Shown here: piece after piece, positions 1 through 6,194 of the stretch
Layout of the letters: every line of letters begins with the position of its first letter
Numbering within the stretch: position 1 is the first letter of the stretch
Source: G020354085 sp964629975
GTDB taxonomy: Bacteria > Pseudomonadota > Gammaproteobacteria > Acidiferrobacterales > Sulfurifustaceae
Length of the DNA: 23,931 nucleotides
Reading direction: 5' to 3'
Assembly (NCBI GenBank): GCA_964629975.1
Contig: CAZVUN010000033.1
Coordinates: forward strand, 1 to 23,931
The notes under the pieces: model-generated
Seen by the model: only the letters and a program-made list of their open reading frames with translations
Databases searched by the model: none
Told to the model about the DNA's origin: nothing
Position numbers and translations under genes: made by a program

Positions 1-361
1 CGCGCGACCAGGACGCGGCGCGCTCGCCGCGGCTGTCGCGCAGCACCCCGCCGATGCCGGCGCGGCGCTCCCCGTCGGTCACCCGGCTCGTGCCGTCGCA
101 CCACACGGTGACGAAGCCGCGCGCGGCGGCGCGCGCGTACAACGCCTCGATCAGGATGTCGCGGGCGGCGAGCACGGCCGGTGCGCGGGCACGGTCGCAA
201 CGCGCGAGCCGTGTGGCGCGCCGGCGCACCCGTTCGGCCAGAACCGCCGGATCGGCCGCGGGTAGCATCGCGGCCGCCGCGCCGGCGCCCGCGGCTGGCG
301 AGTGAAGCGCGGCGTCGATCAAGGCATCCAGATCGCGGACCCTGGCGTTGGCGCGGGGCAT
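1..361 (-). CDS. RNase H-like protein, 3' end outside the window (partial)
   Basis: I translated the minus strand from an ATG at 361-359 and found 120 codons open to the window edge. Residues about 84-115 read VTVWCDGTSR, then AGIGGVLRDSRGE. This is the first beta-hairpin of the ribonuclease HI fold, with Asp89 in the place of the first metal-binding Asp. The remaining catalytic acidic residues would lie beyond the edge, so activity cannot be judged. About 80 Ala/Arg-rich residues precede the domain, which is longer than in compact RnhA, so this is probably an RNase H-like family member and not rnhA itself. The start is supported by GGAAGG about 8 bases upstream. A second copy of the start region lies at 403-440 and has no ribosome site before its ATG. 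Confidence 0.6.
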   Translation of the reverse strand, partial: MPRANARVRDLDALIDAALHSPAAGAGAAAAMLPAADPAVLAERVRRRATRLARCDRARAPAVLAARDILIEALYARAAARGFVTVWCDGTSRVTDGERRAGIGGVLRDSRGERAASWSR

Positions 362-367
362 GGTCGG
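330..367. repeat. 38-bp direct repeat, copy 1 (spans the RNase H-like start codon)
   Basis: A 38-base segment starting agatcgcgga and ending gcatggtcgg is repeated perfectly at 403-440, offset by 73 bases. This copy carries the start codon and first codons of the minus-strand gene. The 35 bases between the copies hold that gene's ribosome binding site. Confidence 0.9.
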
Positions 368-402
368 TCCTTCCAATCTCGCGTAGTTGGAGTTGGCCAC
401 GA

Positions 403-440
403 AGATCGCGGACCCTGGCGTTGGCGCGGGGCATGGTCGG
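403..440. repeat. 38-bp direct repeat, copy 2 (upstream duplicate)
   Basis: This is an exact copy of 330-367. Its ATG (434-432, minus) is out of frame with the gene, because the offset of 73 is not a multiple of three, and no ribosome site precedes it. It is probably a local duplication remnant lying between the regulatory region and the gene. An assembly error is also possible. Confidence 0.9.
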
Positions 441-488
441 GGCAGCGTAACCCGTTTTGATGCGGCGCGCCGCGACGCGGACACGCCG

Positions 489-502
489 TTGATTTGTATC
501 AA
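489..502. promoter_or_regulatory. FNR/ANR-type binding site before archaeal-type MAT
   Basis: The sequence is TTGATTTGTATCAA, a perfect match to TTGAT-N4-ATCAA, the consensus for FNR/ANR-family activators. Its centre is 495.5. A class II site centred at -41.5 would put +1 near 537 and the -10 hexamer at 525-530, where CACAGT (3 of 6 matches to TATAAT) is found. The minus strand shows no -10-like match at the mirrored position, so the site most likely serves the MAT gene. Which family member binds cannot be told from the sequence. Confidence 0.6.
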
Positions 503-524
503 GTCGGGCGCGCCAATGCCATGC

Positions 525-530
525 CACAGT
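525..530 (+). promoter_or_regulatory. Candidate -10 element of the MAT promoter
   Basis: CACAGT lies 22 bases after the FNR-like palindrome, the spacing used at class II FNR promoters. The match to TATAAT is modest (A2, A4, T6), as is common where an activator replaces the -35 contact. Transcription would begin near 537, giving a leader of about 28 nt before the GTG at 565. Confidence 0.4.
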
Positions 531-564
531 GGCGCGAGCGCGCTTGCGGGGGGAGATCTGCGCC

Positions 565-1782
565 GTGCACGACCGGGCAACTGGCATCCAGGTATCCGAG
601 CTGGCGGGTGGTGCGGTCGCGGGGGACGCGCTCGAGATCGTCGAGCGCAAGGGGCTAGGCCATCCGGACACGCTGTGCGATGCGCTGGCGGATCACTTCA
701 GCGTCACGTTGTCGCGCTACTATCTTGAGCGCTTCGGTGTCGTTCTGCACCACAACGTCGACAAGGGCCTGCTGTGGGGCGGGGCGGCGCGGCCGGCGTT
801 CGGTGGCGGCGACGTGCTCGCCCCGATGGAGATCTACCTGTGCGGGCGCGCCACCGTTCAGTACGGCGGTGTACGCGTGCCGGTGGAGGAGCTGGCGGTC
901 GAAGGCGCGCGCGCCTGGTTGCGCGAGCACGTGCACGCGCTGGATGTGGACCGGCACGTGCGCGTGCATTGCCTGATCCGGCCCAGTTCCTCCGAGCTGG
1001 TGGAGCTGTTTGCGCGCAGCCAGCGCGGCGGGGTGGCGCTCGCCAACGACACCTCGTGCGGTGTCGGCTTCGCGCCGTTCGACGAACTCGAGCGCGCGGT
1101 GCTGGCGGTCGAGCGCGGGCTCAACGAACGCGCGCTCAAGGACCGCTGCCCCGAGATCGGCGAGGACATCAAGGTCATGGGCGTGCGGCGCCATGGCGCC
1201 ACGGCGCTGACCGTGGCGTGCGCGCTGATTGGCCAGCACGTGCGCGATCTCGCGGACTACGCCGCGAAGAAGGCGCGCATCGGCGAGCTCGCGCGCGCGG
1301 CGGCCAGCGCCGCGGGTGCGGCCGAGGTGAGCGTGGCGGTCAATACGGCCGACGGCGACACGCCCGAGAGCGTCTACCTGACCGTCACCGGCACCTCGGC
1401 CGAGGGCGGCGACGACGGCGAGGTCGGACGCGGCAACCGCGCCAACGGCCTGATCACGCCGTACCGGCCCATGACCCTGGAGGCGGCGGCCGGCAAGAAC
1501 CCGATCACGCACGTCGGCAAGCTGTACAACGTCGCGGCCGGGCGCATCGCCCGGGCGCTGGTGCACGAGCTCGACGGCGTGTGCGAGGCGTACTGCTATC
1601 TCGTCAGCCGTATCGGCCAGCGCATCGACGAACCGCAGGCGGTGGACGTGAAGCTGCGGCTCGTCGCGGGCGCCCAGCTGCCGGCGCTGACCGTGCGCGC
1701 GCAAGAGCTGGTTCAGACCGAGCTGCGCGCGCTGCCGCAGTTGTGGCGCGAGCTTCTCGACCGCCGGCCGCCTCCGTACTGA
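565..1782 (+). CDS. mat: Archaeal-type methionine adenosyltransferase (S-adenosylmethionine synthetase)
   Basis: The enzyme makes S-adenosylmethionine from methionine and ATP, using Mg2+ and K+. The 405-residue product matches the archaeal MAT family (AdoMet_Synthase, PF01941) and not bacterial MetK. It has ERKGLGHPDTLCD at about residues 27-39, then DTSCGVGFAPF and EDIKVMGVR. A strongly conserved block, GRGNRANGLITPYRP followed by EAAAGKNPITHVGKLYN, starts near residue 288. Length fits the family (about 400). I chose the GTG at 565 because GGGGGGAG lies about 9 bases upstream. An in-frame GTG at 529 has no such site and would lie upstream of the predicted +1. The gene stands alone, divergent from the RNase H-like gene and convergent with a radical SAM gene 24 bases away. 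A perfect FNR-like site precedes it. Whether the genome also has MetK cannot be seen here. Confidence 0.92.
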   Translation: MHDRATGIQVSELAGGAVAGDALEIVERKGLGHPDTLCDALADHFSVTLSRYYLERFGVVLHHNVDKGLLWGGAARPAFGGGDVLAPMEIYLCGRATVQYGGVRVPVEELAVEGARAWLREHVHALDVDRHVRVHCLIRPSSSELVELFARSQRGGVALANDTSCGVGFAPFDELERAVLAVERGLNERALKDRCPEIGEDIKVMGVRRHGATALTVACALIGQHVRDLADYAAKKARIGELARAAASAAGAAEVSVAVNTADGDTPESVYLTVTGTSAEGGDDGEVGRGNRANGLITPYRPMTLEAAAGKNPITHVGKLYNVAAGRIARALVHELDGVCEAYCYLVSRIGQRIDEPQAVDVKLRLVAGAQLPALTVRAQELVQTELRALPQLWRELLDRRPPPY

Positions 1783-1806
1783 CGGGCGCGCGCGTGCCCA
1801 CGGCGC

Positions 1807-2751
1807 TCAGCTGTCACGCCCACGCGGGGCATGGCGCGCATCGAGGCGCGTCAGCCCGTAGCGCGCGGCGAGGCGCTGTGCCGCGCGATATTCGTCCGCC
1901 GTGATCGGGCGGTCGAGCGGCGGGTTCTCGTCGGCGCGGTAGCACGGGTAGTACTGGTCCATCAGGTTGAGGCAGGTGTCGGGCGAGATCTCGCGCGCGA
2001 GGAAGGCGAGCACCTGCTCGGTGCCGGCCAGGTGCGCGGGCAGGATCAGGTGGCGCACCAGCAGCCCGCGTTGCGCGATGCCATGGGCATCGAGCACCAG
2101 GTCACCGACCTGGCGGTGCATCTCCTTGACCGCGGCGCGGTTGACCGCGACGTAGTTGCGCACCTTGGAGTACTTGCGCGCGATGCCGGAGTCGCCGTAC
2201 TTCATGTCCGGCATGTAGATGTCGATGATGCCATCGAGCAGTGCGAGCGCCTCGGGGCTGTCATAACCGCCGGTGTTGTACACGAGCGGCAGGCGCAGGC
2301 CCTGGGGCACGGCGAGGGCCAGCGCCTGGATGATCTGCGCCACCACGTGCGAGGGCGACACCAGATTGATGTTGTGACAGCCCTGCGCCTGCAGGTGCAG
2401 CATCATGGCCGCGAGCTCGGCCGGCTCGACCTCGCGCCCGATGCCTTTCTGGCTGATCTCCCAGTTCTGACAGAACACGCAGCGCAGGTTGCACCACGAG
2501 AAGAAGATGGTGCCCGACCCGTGCGTGCCGCGCAGGCAGTCCTCCTCGCCGTGATGCGGACCGTAGCTGTGCACGACCGCGCGTTCCCCGGTGCGACACA
2601 CCGCACCCTCGAGGCCGTGGCGGCGATTGACATGGCAGTAGCGCGCGCACAGATCGCAGTTCTCCAGATGCTGAACGGCCTGCGCGGCGCGCGCGGCCAG
2701 TGCGCCGCTCGCGGCAAGCGCGGCATAGGCAGGCACGAAATCGGTGGCCAT
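1807..2751 (-). CDS. Radical SAM protein, PflX/COG1313 family
   Basis: The 314-residue protein resembles pyruvate formate-lyase activases and belongs to the uncharacterised PflX group (COG1313). The radical SAM cluster motif CxxxCxxC is Cys87, Cys91 and Cys94, in FFSWCNLRCVFCQNWEISQ. An N-terminal set of cysteines (32, 35, 39, 52; CDLCARYC...VCRTGE) is conserved in this group and could bind a further metal or cluster. Such enzymes cleave S-adenosylmethionine to a 5'-deoxyadenosyl radical. The substrate is unknown, and no glycyl-radical enzyme is present in the window. I chose the ATG at 2751 because CGGAG lies about 7 bases upstream; the in-frame extension to 2907 is Pro/Arg-rich and unlike the family. 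Its 3' end faces the MAT gene. Confidence 0.8.
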   Translation of the reverse strand: MATDFVPAYAALAASGALAARAAQAVQHLENCDLCARYCHVNRRHGLEGAVCRTGERAVVHSYGPHHGEEDCLRGTHGSGTIFFSWCNLRCVFCQNWEISQKGIGREVEPAELAAMMLHLQAQGCHNINLVSPSHVVAQIIQALALAVPQGLRLPLVYNTGGYDSPEALALLDGIIDIYMPDMKYGDSGIARKYSKVRNYVAVNRAAVKEMHRQVGDLVLDAHGIAQRGLLVRHLILPAHLAGTEQVLAFLAREISPDTCLNLMDQYYPCYRADENPPLDRPITADEYRAAQRLAARYGLTRLDARHAPRGRDS

Positions 2752-2892
2752 GGCGAGTCTCCGGGGCCGGCACCATCCCGGCGGCGCCCGCGGCACACCG
2801 CACTGGCCGCAAAGCATGTGCCCGGGCGGTGCCGGGCAGGGCGGCCGGGCGTGCTCGGTGGCCGCCACTTGCCGGGGCGTCTGGTGCGAAGG

Positions 2893-2920
2893 ATGATAGC
2901 GCTTCACAATGCGGTAACAA
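2893..2920 (-). promoter_or_regulatory. Candidate sigma-70 promoter for the COG1313 gene
   Basis: On the minus strand, TTGTTA (2920-2915) is followed after 16 bases by TATCAT (2898-2893). This is a good sigma-70 pair and would give a leader of about 135 nt before the ATG at 2751. The GC-rich leader shows no riboswitch fold that I can recognise. Confidence 0.45.
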
Positions 2921-2943
2921 CAAGGAAAAAGGGGCGGGCGAGG

Positions 2944-4020
2944 ATGCTTGCAGGTCAGGGGAGAGCGGGACGGGGCGGCGCGTGCGCGGCCCTGCTCCTG
3001 GCAGTTGCCGCGGTTTCACTGGCGCCGTTCACGGCCAAGGCGGAAGAGGCCAAGGCGGAAGAGGCCAAGGCGGAAGAGGCCAAGGCGNNNNNNNNNNNNN
3101 NNNNNNNNNNNNNNNNNNNNNNNNNNNNNNNNNNNNNNNNNNNNNNNNNNNNNNNNNNNNNNNNNNNNNNNNNNNNNNNNNNNNNNNCGGAAGAGGCCAA
3201 GGCGGAAGAGGCCAAGGCGGAAGAGGCCAAGGCGGAAGAGGCGCCGACCGAGTTTGCCGAACGCTCGAATTTCTCGCTCACCGGGGCGCTCGAGTTGTTC
3301 CGCTGGAAGGAGTATGCCGCGAGCGGGGCGCAGCTGCTCAAGGAAAGCGGCCCGCGCCTGCGGGTCGGTGTCACCTACGACAATCTCAGCGTGCCCGGCG
3401 AGGGGTGGATCTACGACCTGCGCCTCGACGGCTACTTCGGGCTCGTCAATTACGACGGCCAGACCCAGACCGGCATTCCGGCGACCACCGATACGGTCTA
3501 CATCGGCACCCGGGGCGAGGCGCTTGCCGGCTATCGCCTCGGCGAGGGCGCGGGCGTGGATTTCTTCGGTGGCATCGGTGTGGAGAACTGGATTCGCGAC
3601 CTGCTGGACGGCACGGCGGCAACGGGGGAGACCACGACCGGTTACACGGAACAGTACTGGATCGCGTACGCCAAGCTCGGGATCGGCGGCTACTACGTCG
3701 AGGAGCAATGGCAGCTGCACGCGCACGCCGGCGCCAAGTACCCGGTCTGGACCTACGAACGCGTGTATCTGTCCGATGTCGGCTTCGACGATGACGTCAC
3801 CCTGTACCCCGGCAAGAAGACATCATGGTTCGCACGGCTGCAGCTCGATCTCACCGCAGCGGGCGCGCGTCAGCGGACCTTCGTCGCGCTGTACTACGAC
3901 GGCCTGCGCCTGTCCGAGTCTGCGGCGAAGACGGTATCCGACGGTCCGACGCTCTACAGCGTGCGCCAGCCGAAGAGCGACCGTGACATTATCGGCATCG
4001 AGATCGGCCTGAGCTTCTAG
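2944..4020 (+). CDS. Outer-membrane beta-barrel protein with N-terminal EEAKA repeats (contains assembly gap)
   Basis: The start is ATG 2944. An Arg-containing n-region and a hydrophobic stretch (ALLLAVAAVSLAPF) ending TAKA form a signal peptide. Next comes a perfect pentapeptide repeat, EEAKA, encoded by identical 15-bp units and interrupted by 100 Ns. The rest, about 260 residues from AERSNFSLTG on, alternates polar and aromatic residues (RLRVGVTYDNLS, YDLRLDGYFGLVNY, WFARLQLDL) and ends IGIEIGLSF. A terminal Phe is typical of outer-membrane barrels recognised by BamA. I do not recognise a substrate or named family. The repeat would form a charged periplasmic helix resembling (EAAAK)n linkers. 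The stated length is unreliable because the gap size is a placeholder. Confidence 0.72.
   Translation: MLAGQGRAGRGGACAALLLAVAAVSLAPFTAKAEEAKAEEAKAEEAKAXXXXXXXXXXXXXXXXXXXXXXXXXXXXXXXXXXEEAKAEEAKAEEAKAEEAPTEFAERSNFSLTGALELFRWKEYAASGAQLLKESGPRLRVGVTYDNLSVPGEGWIYDLRLDGYFGLVNYDGQTQTGIPATTDTVYIGTRGEALAGYRLGEGAGVDFFGGIGVENWIRDLLDGTAATGETTTGYTEQYWIAYAKLGIGGYYVEEQWQLHAHAGAKYPVWTYERVYLSDVGFDDDVTLYPGKKTSWFARLQLDLTAAGARQRTFVALYYDGLRLSESAAKTVSDGPTLYSVRQPKSDRDIIGIEIGLSF
3034..3240 (+). repeat. 15-bp tandem repeat (gccaaggcggaagag) with assembly gap
   Basis: Three full units plus 9 bases (3034-3087) precede the gap, and 8 bases plus three full units (3188-3240) follow it. All visible units are identical, which points to recent slippage-type expansion. 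Each unit is 15 bases, so changes in copy number keep the frame. Confidence 0.97.
3088..3187. other. Run of 100 Ns (assembly gap of unknown size)
   Basis: Exactly 100 Ns lie inside the tandem repeat, a usual placeholder for unknown length. If the repeat is perfect throughout, the true gap must be 13 bases more than a multiple of 15. One hundred does not satisfy this (remainder 10), although it happens to keep the reading frame. Confidence 0.97.
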
Positions 4021-4044
4021 CGCGCGGCCTGTGGCGGCGCGCCG

Positions 4045-4073
4045 TTTCCGCGCGGCGACCGGCCTGCTAGAGT
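4045..4073 (+). promoter_or_regulatory. Candidate extended -10 promoter for the dienelactone hydrolase gene
   Basis: TTTCCG (4045-4050), a 17-base spacer, and TAGAGT (4068-4073) preceded by TG at 4065-4066 form an extended -10 arrangement. The predicted start near 4080 leaves about 30 nt before the ATG at 4111. Confidence 0.42.
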
Positions 4074-4110
4074 AACAGCGCTCCCATTTCATCCCGCGAA
4101 GGAGGAACGC

Positions 4111-4902
4111 ATGAAGCGTGTGATCGCAGCTGTGTGTCTGTCCTGGCTCATGAGCGCGCCGCTCTATGCGGCGGTCAAGGGCGAGGAGGTGCAATACAAG
4201 GGCGGCAATGTCGTGATGAAGGGTTACCTCGCCTACGACGACGCCGTGCAGGGCAAGCGCCCCGGCCTGCTGGTGGTGCACGAGTGGTGGGGGCACAACG
4301 AATATGCCCGCACGCGCGCCCGCATGCTCGCGCAGATGGGCTACACGGCGCTGGCGGTGGACATGTACGGCGACGGCAAGACCGCCGATCATCCGGAGAC
4401 GGCCGGCAAGTTCTCCGGCGAGGTGCGCAAGAACCTGCCGCTCATGAAGGCGCGCTTCAACGCCGCGCGCAAGACGCTCGCCGCGCACCGCACCGTCGAC
4501 GCCAAGCAGATGGCCGCACTCGGCTACTGCTTCGGCGGCACGGTGGTGCTGGAGATGGCGCGCCAGGGCGAGGACTTGAAGGGCGTGGTGAGCTTTCACG
4601 GCAACCTCCAGACCGAGAACCCGGCGCAGCCCGGCAAGGTCAAGGCACGCGTGCTGGTGCTCAACGGCGAGGCCGACCCGTTCATCTCGGCGGAGTCGAT
4701 CGAGGCATTCAAGAAGGAGATGGACGCGGCCAAGGTCAATTACAAATTCGTGAACTACCCGAACGCCAAGCACAGCTTCACCAATCCGGATGCGACCGCG
4801 GTCGGGCAGAAGTTCAACCTGCCGCTCGCCCACAACCAGATCGCCGACAACGAATCGTGGGAGGAGACGCGCCGCTTCCTGTTGGAGGTGTTCAAGAAGT
4901 AG
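4111..4902 (+). CDS. Exported dienelactone hydrolase family protein
   Basis: This 263-residue alpha/beta-hydrolase has a signal peptide (residues 1-20, ending SAPLYA) and so should act in the periplasm. The catalytic triad of dienelactone hydrolase is visible: nucleophile Cys140 in GYCFGG, Asp189 in NGEADPF, and His221 in AKHSFTNP. Glu58 in VHEWWG matches the conserved Glu that tunes the Cys nucleophile in this family. The family hydrolyses lactone or ester bonds, but the substrate here is unknown, and no chlorocatechol-pathway genes are nearby to suggest the classical role. A strong ribosome site (GGAGG) lies 7-8 bases before the ATG. The gene appears monocistronic, with a promoter-like element upstream and a long hairpin downstream. 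Confidence 0.87.
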   Translation: MKRVIAAVCLSWLMSAPLYAAVKGEEVQYKGGNVVMKGYLAYDDAVQGKRPGLLVVHEWWGHNEYARTRARMLAQMGYTALAVDMYGDGKTADHPETAGKFSGEVRKNLPLMKARFNAARKTLAAHRTVDAKQMAALGYCFGGTVVLEMARQGEDLKGVVSFHGNLQTENPAQPGKVKARVLVLNGEADPFISAESIEAFKKEMDAAKVNYKFVNYPNAKHSFTNPDATAVGQKFNLPLAHNQIADNESWEETRRFLLEVFKK

Positions 4903-4928
4903 AGCCGCGCGGACTGACTGGCGCGGAT

Positions 4929-4961
4929 GCAGGGCGCTGCCGCGGTTGGGCAGCGCCCTGC
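4929..4961 (+). terminator. Hairpin terminator after the dienelactone hydrolase gene
   Basis: A perfect 13-bp inverted repeat has arms 4929-4941 and 4949-4961 and a 7-base loop. It starts 27 bases after the stop codon. The following bases (gcgtttgcg) hold only a short T-run, so termination may be incomplete or assisted. Confidence 0.6.
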
Positions 4962-4982
4962 GCGTTTGCGCGGTGCCTCAGG

Positions 4983-4996
4983 TTGACGCCCATCAA
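4983..4996. promoter_or_regulatory. FNR/ANR-type binding site before the FBP aldolase/phosphatase gene
   Basis: The sequence is TTGACGCCCATCAA, which matches TTGAT-N4-ATCAA at nine of ten specified bases. Its centre (4989.5) is 41.5 bases before a predicted +1 at 5031, and the hexamer TAGATT sits exactly at -12 to -7. No acceptable -35 hexamer stands at normal spacing from TAGATT, as expected of an activator-dependent promoter. The TTGACG within the site is not itself a usable -35, because it lies 30 bases from TAGATT. Confidence 0.6.
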
Positions 4997-5018
4997 GGCA
5001 GCGGATCGGCCCGTCCGC

Positions 5019-5024
5019 TAGATT
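5019..5024 (+). promoter_or_regulatory. -10 element of the FBP aldolase/phosphatase promoter
   Basis: TAGATT (4 of 6 matches to TATAAT) lies 22 bases after the FNR-like site. Transcription would begin near 5031, about 27 nt before the ATG at 5058. Confidence 0.5.
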
Positions 5025-5057
5025 GCCCGCGCCTTCAGCAAAGCGGAGGAACATGAC

Positions 5058-6158
5058 ATGCAGATTACCGTGAGCGTCATCAAGGCCGACATCGGCTCGA
5101 TCGGCGGGCACATCTGTCCGTCGCCGCAGTTGCTCGCGGCCGTGCGCACCCACGTGCGTGAGCAGGGCGCAGCGCTGCTGCTCGACAGCTATGTGAGTCA
5201 CACCGGCGATGACATCGCCATCGTCATGACCCACACGCGCGGCGCCGGCGACGCCGATGTGCACAGGCTCGCCTGGGATGCGTTCCTCGCCGGGACCAAG
5301 GTGGCGAAGGCCCAGGGCCTGTACGGCGCCGGCCAGGACCTGCTCAAGGACGCGTTCTCCGGCAACGTGCGCGGCATGGGGCCGGCGGTGGCGGAGATGA
5401 GCTTCACCGAGCGGCCGGCCGAGCCGTTTCTGTTCTTTGCCGCCGACAAGACCGACCCCGGCGCCTTCAACCTGCCGCTCTATCTGGCATTCGCCGATCC
5501 GATGAACACGCCGGGCTTGATGCTCGCGCCCAGCATGGGCAAGGGGTTCCGCTTCGTGATCATGGACGTGAACCACACCGAAGGCGATCGCGTGATCGAG
5601 CTCAACGCGCCCGAGGACCTGTACGCCATCGCGGCGCTGCTGCGCGACACCGAGCGCTACGTGGTGGAGTCCGTGTGGTCGCGCAGCACCGGCGAGATCG
5701 CGGTGGCCGCCTCGACCTCGCGGCTGCATAACATCGCCGGCAAGTACACCGGCAAGGACGACCCGGTGATGCTGGTGCGCGTGCAGCAGAACTTCCCGGC
5801 GACCGGCGAGGTGCTGGCGCCGTTTGCCATCGGCCCGTACGTGGCGGGCGGCATGCGTGGCTCGCACCAGATGCCCCTGATGCCGGTGCCGCTCGCCTCC
5901 GGGATCAGCTACTTCGACGGGCCGCCGGTGGTAAGCTGCGCGGCGTTCTCCATGCGCGCGGGACGGCTCACCGAACCGGTCGATGCCTTCGCCCATCCGT
6001 TCTGGGACACGGTGCGCGGGCGCGTGGCACACAAGGCGATCGACATGCGCCGCCAGGGCTTCTTCGGTGCCGCCATGCTGCCGATGGCCGAGCTCGAATA
6101 CACCGGCATCATGGAAAGGCTCAGGGAGCTGGATGCGCGCTTCACGCTGCGGCGCTGA
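5058..6158 (+). CDS. fbp: Archaeal-type fructose-1,6-bisphosphate aldolase/phosphatase (class V FBPase)
   Basis: One active site condenses dihydroxyacetone phosphate with glyceraldehyde 3-phosphate and then removes the 1-phosphate to give fructose 6-phosphate. This makes gluconeogenesis one-directional. The 366-residue length fits the family. Residues known from the archaeal structures are present, most with an offset of one in Sulfolobus numbering as I recall it: Asp11 and His18 (KADIGSIGGH), Asp51-Asp52 (GDDIA), Tyr230 and the Schiff-base Lys233 followed by two Asp (KYTGKDDPV), Asp287 (SYFDGPP), and Tyr348 (MAELEYTG). The enzyme needs several Mg2+ ions. GGAGGA lies 7 bases before the ATG. 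An FNR-like site and -10 box precede it, and an MgtE-type Mg2+ transporter gene follows after 36 bases, probably in the same transcript. Confidence 0.95.
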   Translation: MQITVSVIKADIGSIGGHICPSPQLLAAVRTHVREQGAALLLDSYVSHTGDDIAIVMTHTRGAGDADVHRLAWDAFLAGTKVAKAQGLYGAGQDLLKDAFSGNVRGMGPAVAEMSFTERPAEPFLFFAADKTDPGAFNLPLYLAFADPMNTPGLMLAPSMGKGFRFVIMDVNHTEGDRVIELNAPEDLYAIAALLRDTERYVVESVWSRSTGEIAVAASTSRLHNIAGKYTGKDDPVMLVRVQQNFPATGEVLAPFAIGPYVAGGMRGSHQMPLMPVPLASGISYFDGPPVVSCAAFSMRAGRLTEPVDAFAHPFWDTVRGRVAHKAIDMRRQGFFGAAMLPMAELEYTGIMERLRELDARFTLRR

Positions 6159-6194
6159 CGCCGTGCAGGCTGGCATGGCGCCGCAGGGGCGGTC

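Noticed and set aside
529..564. Upstream GTG (529) as the MAT start
   Set aside because: It has no ribosome site, lies in the predicted -10 region, and adds residues absent from the family.
1831..2943. Long plus-strand frame running into the outer-membrane protein gene
   Set aside because: It is antisense to the COG1313 gene and has no homology; the real protein starts with a signal peptide at 2944.
3034..3240. Possible CRISPR array
   Set aside because: The units are contiguous 15-bp coding repeats with no spacers.
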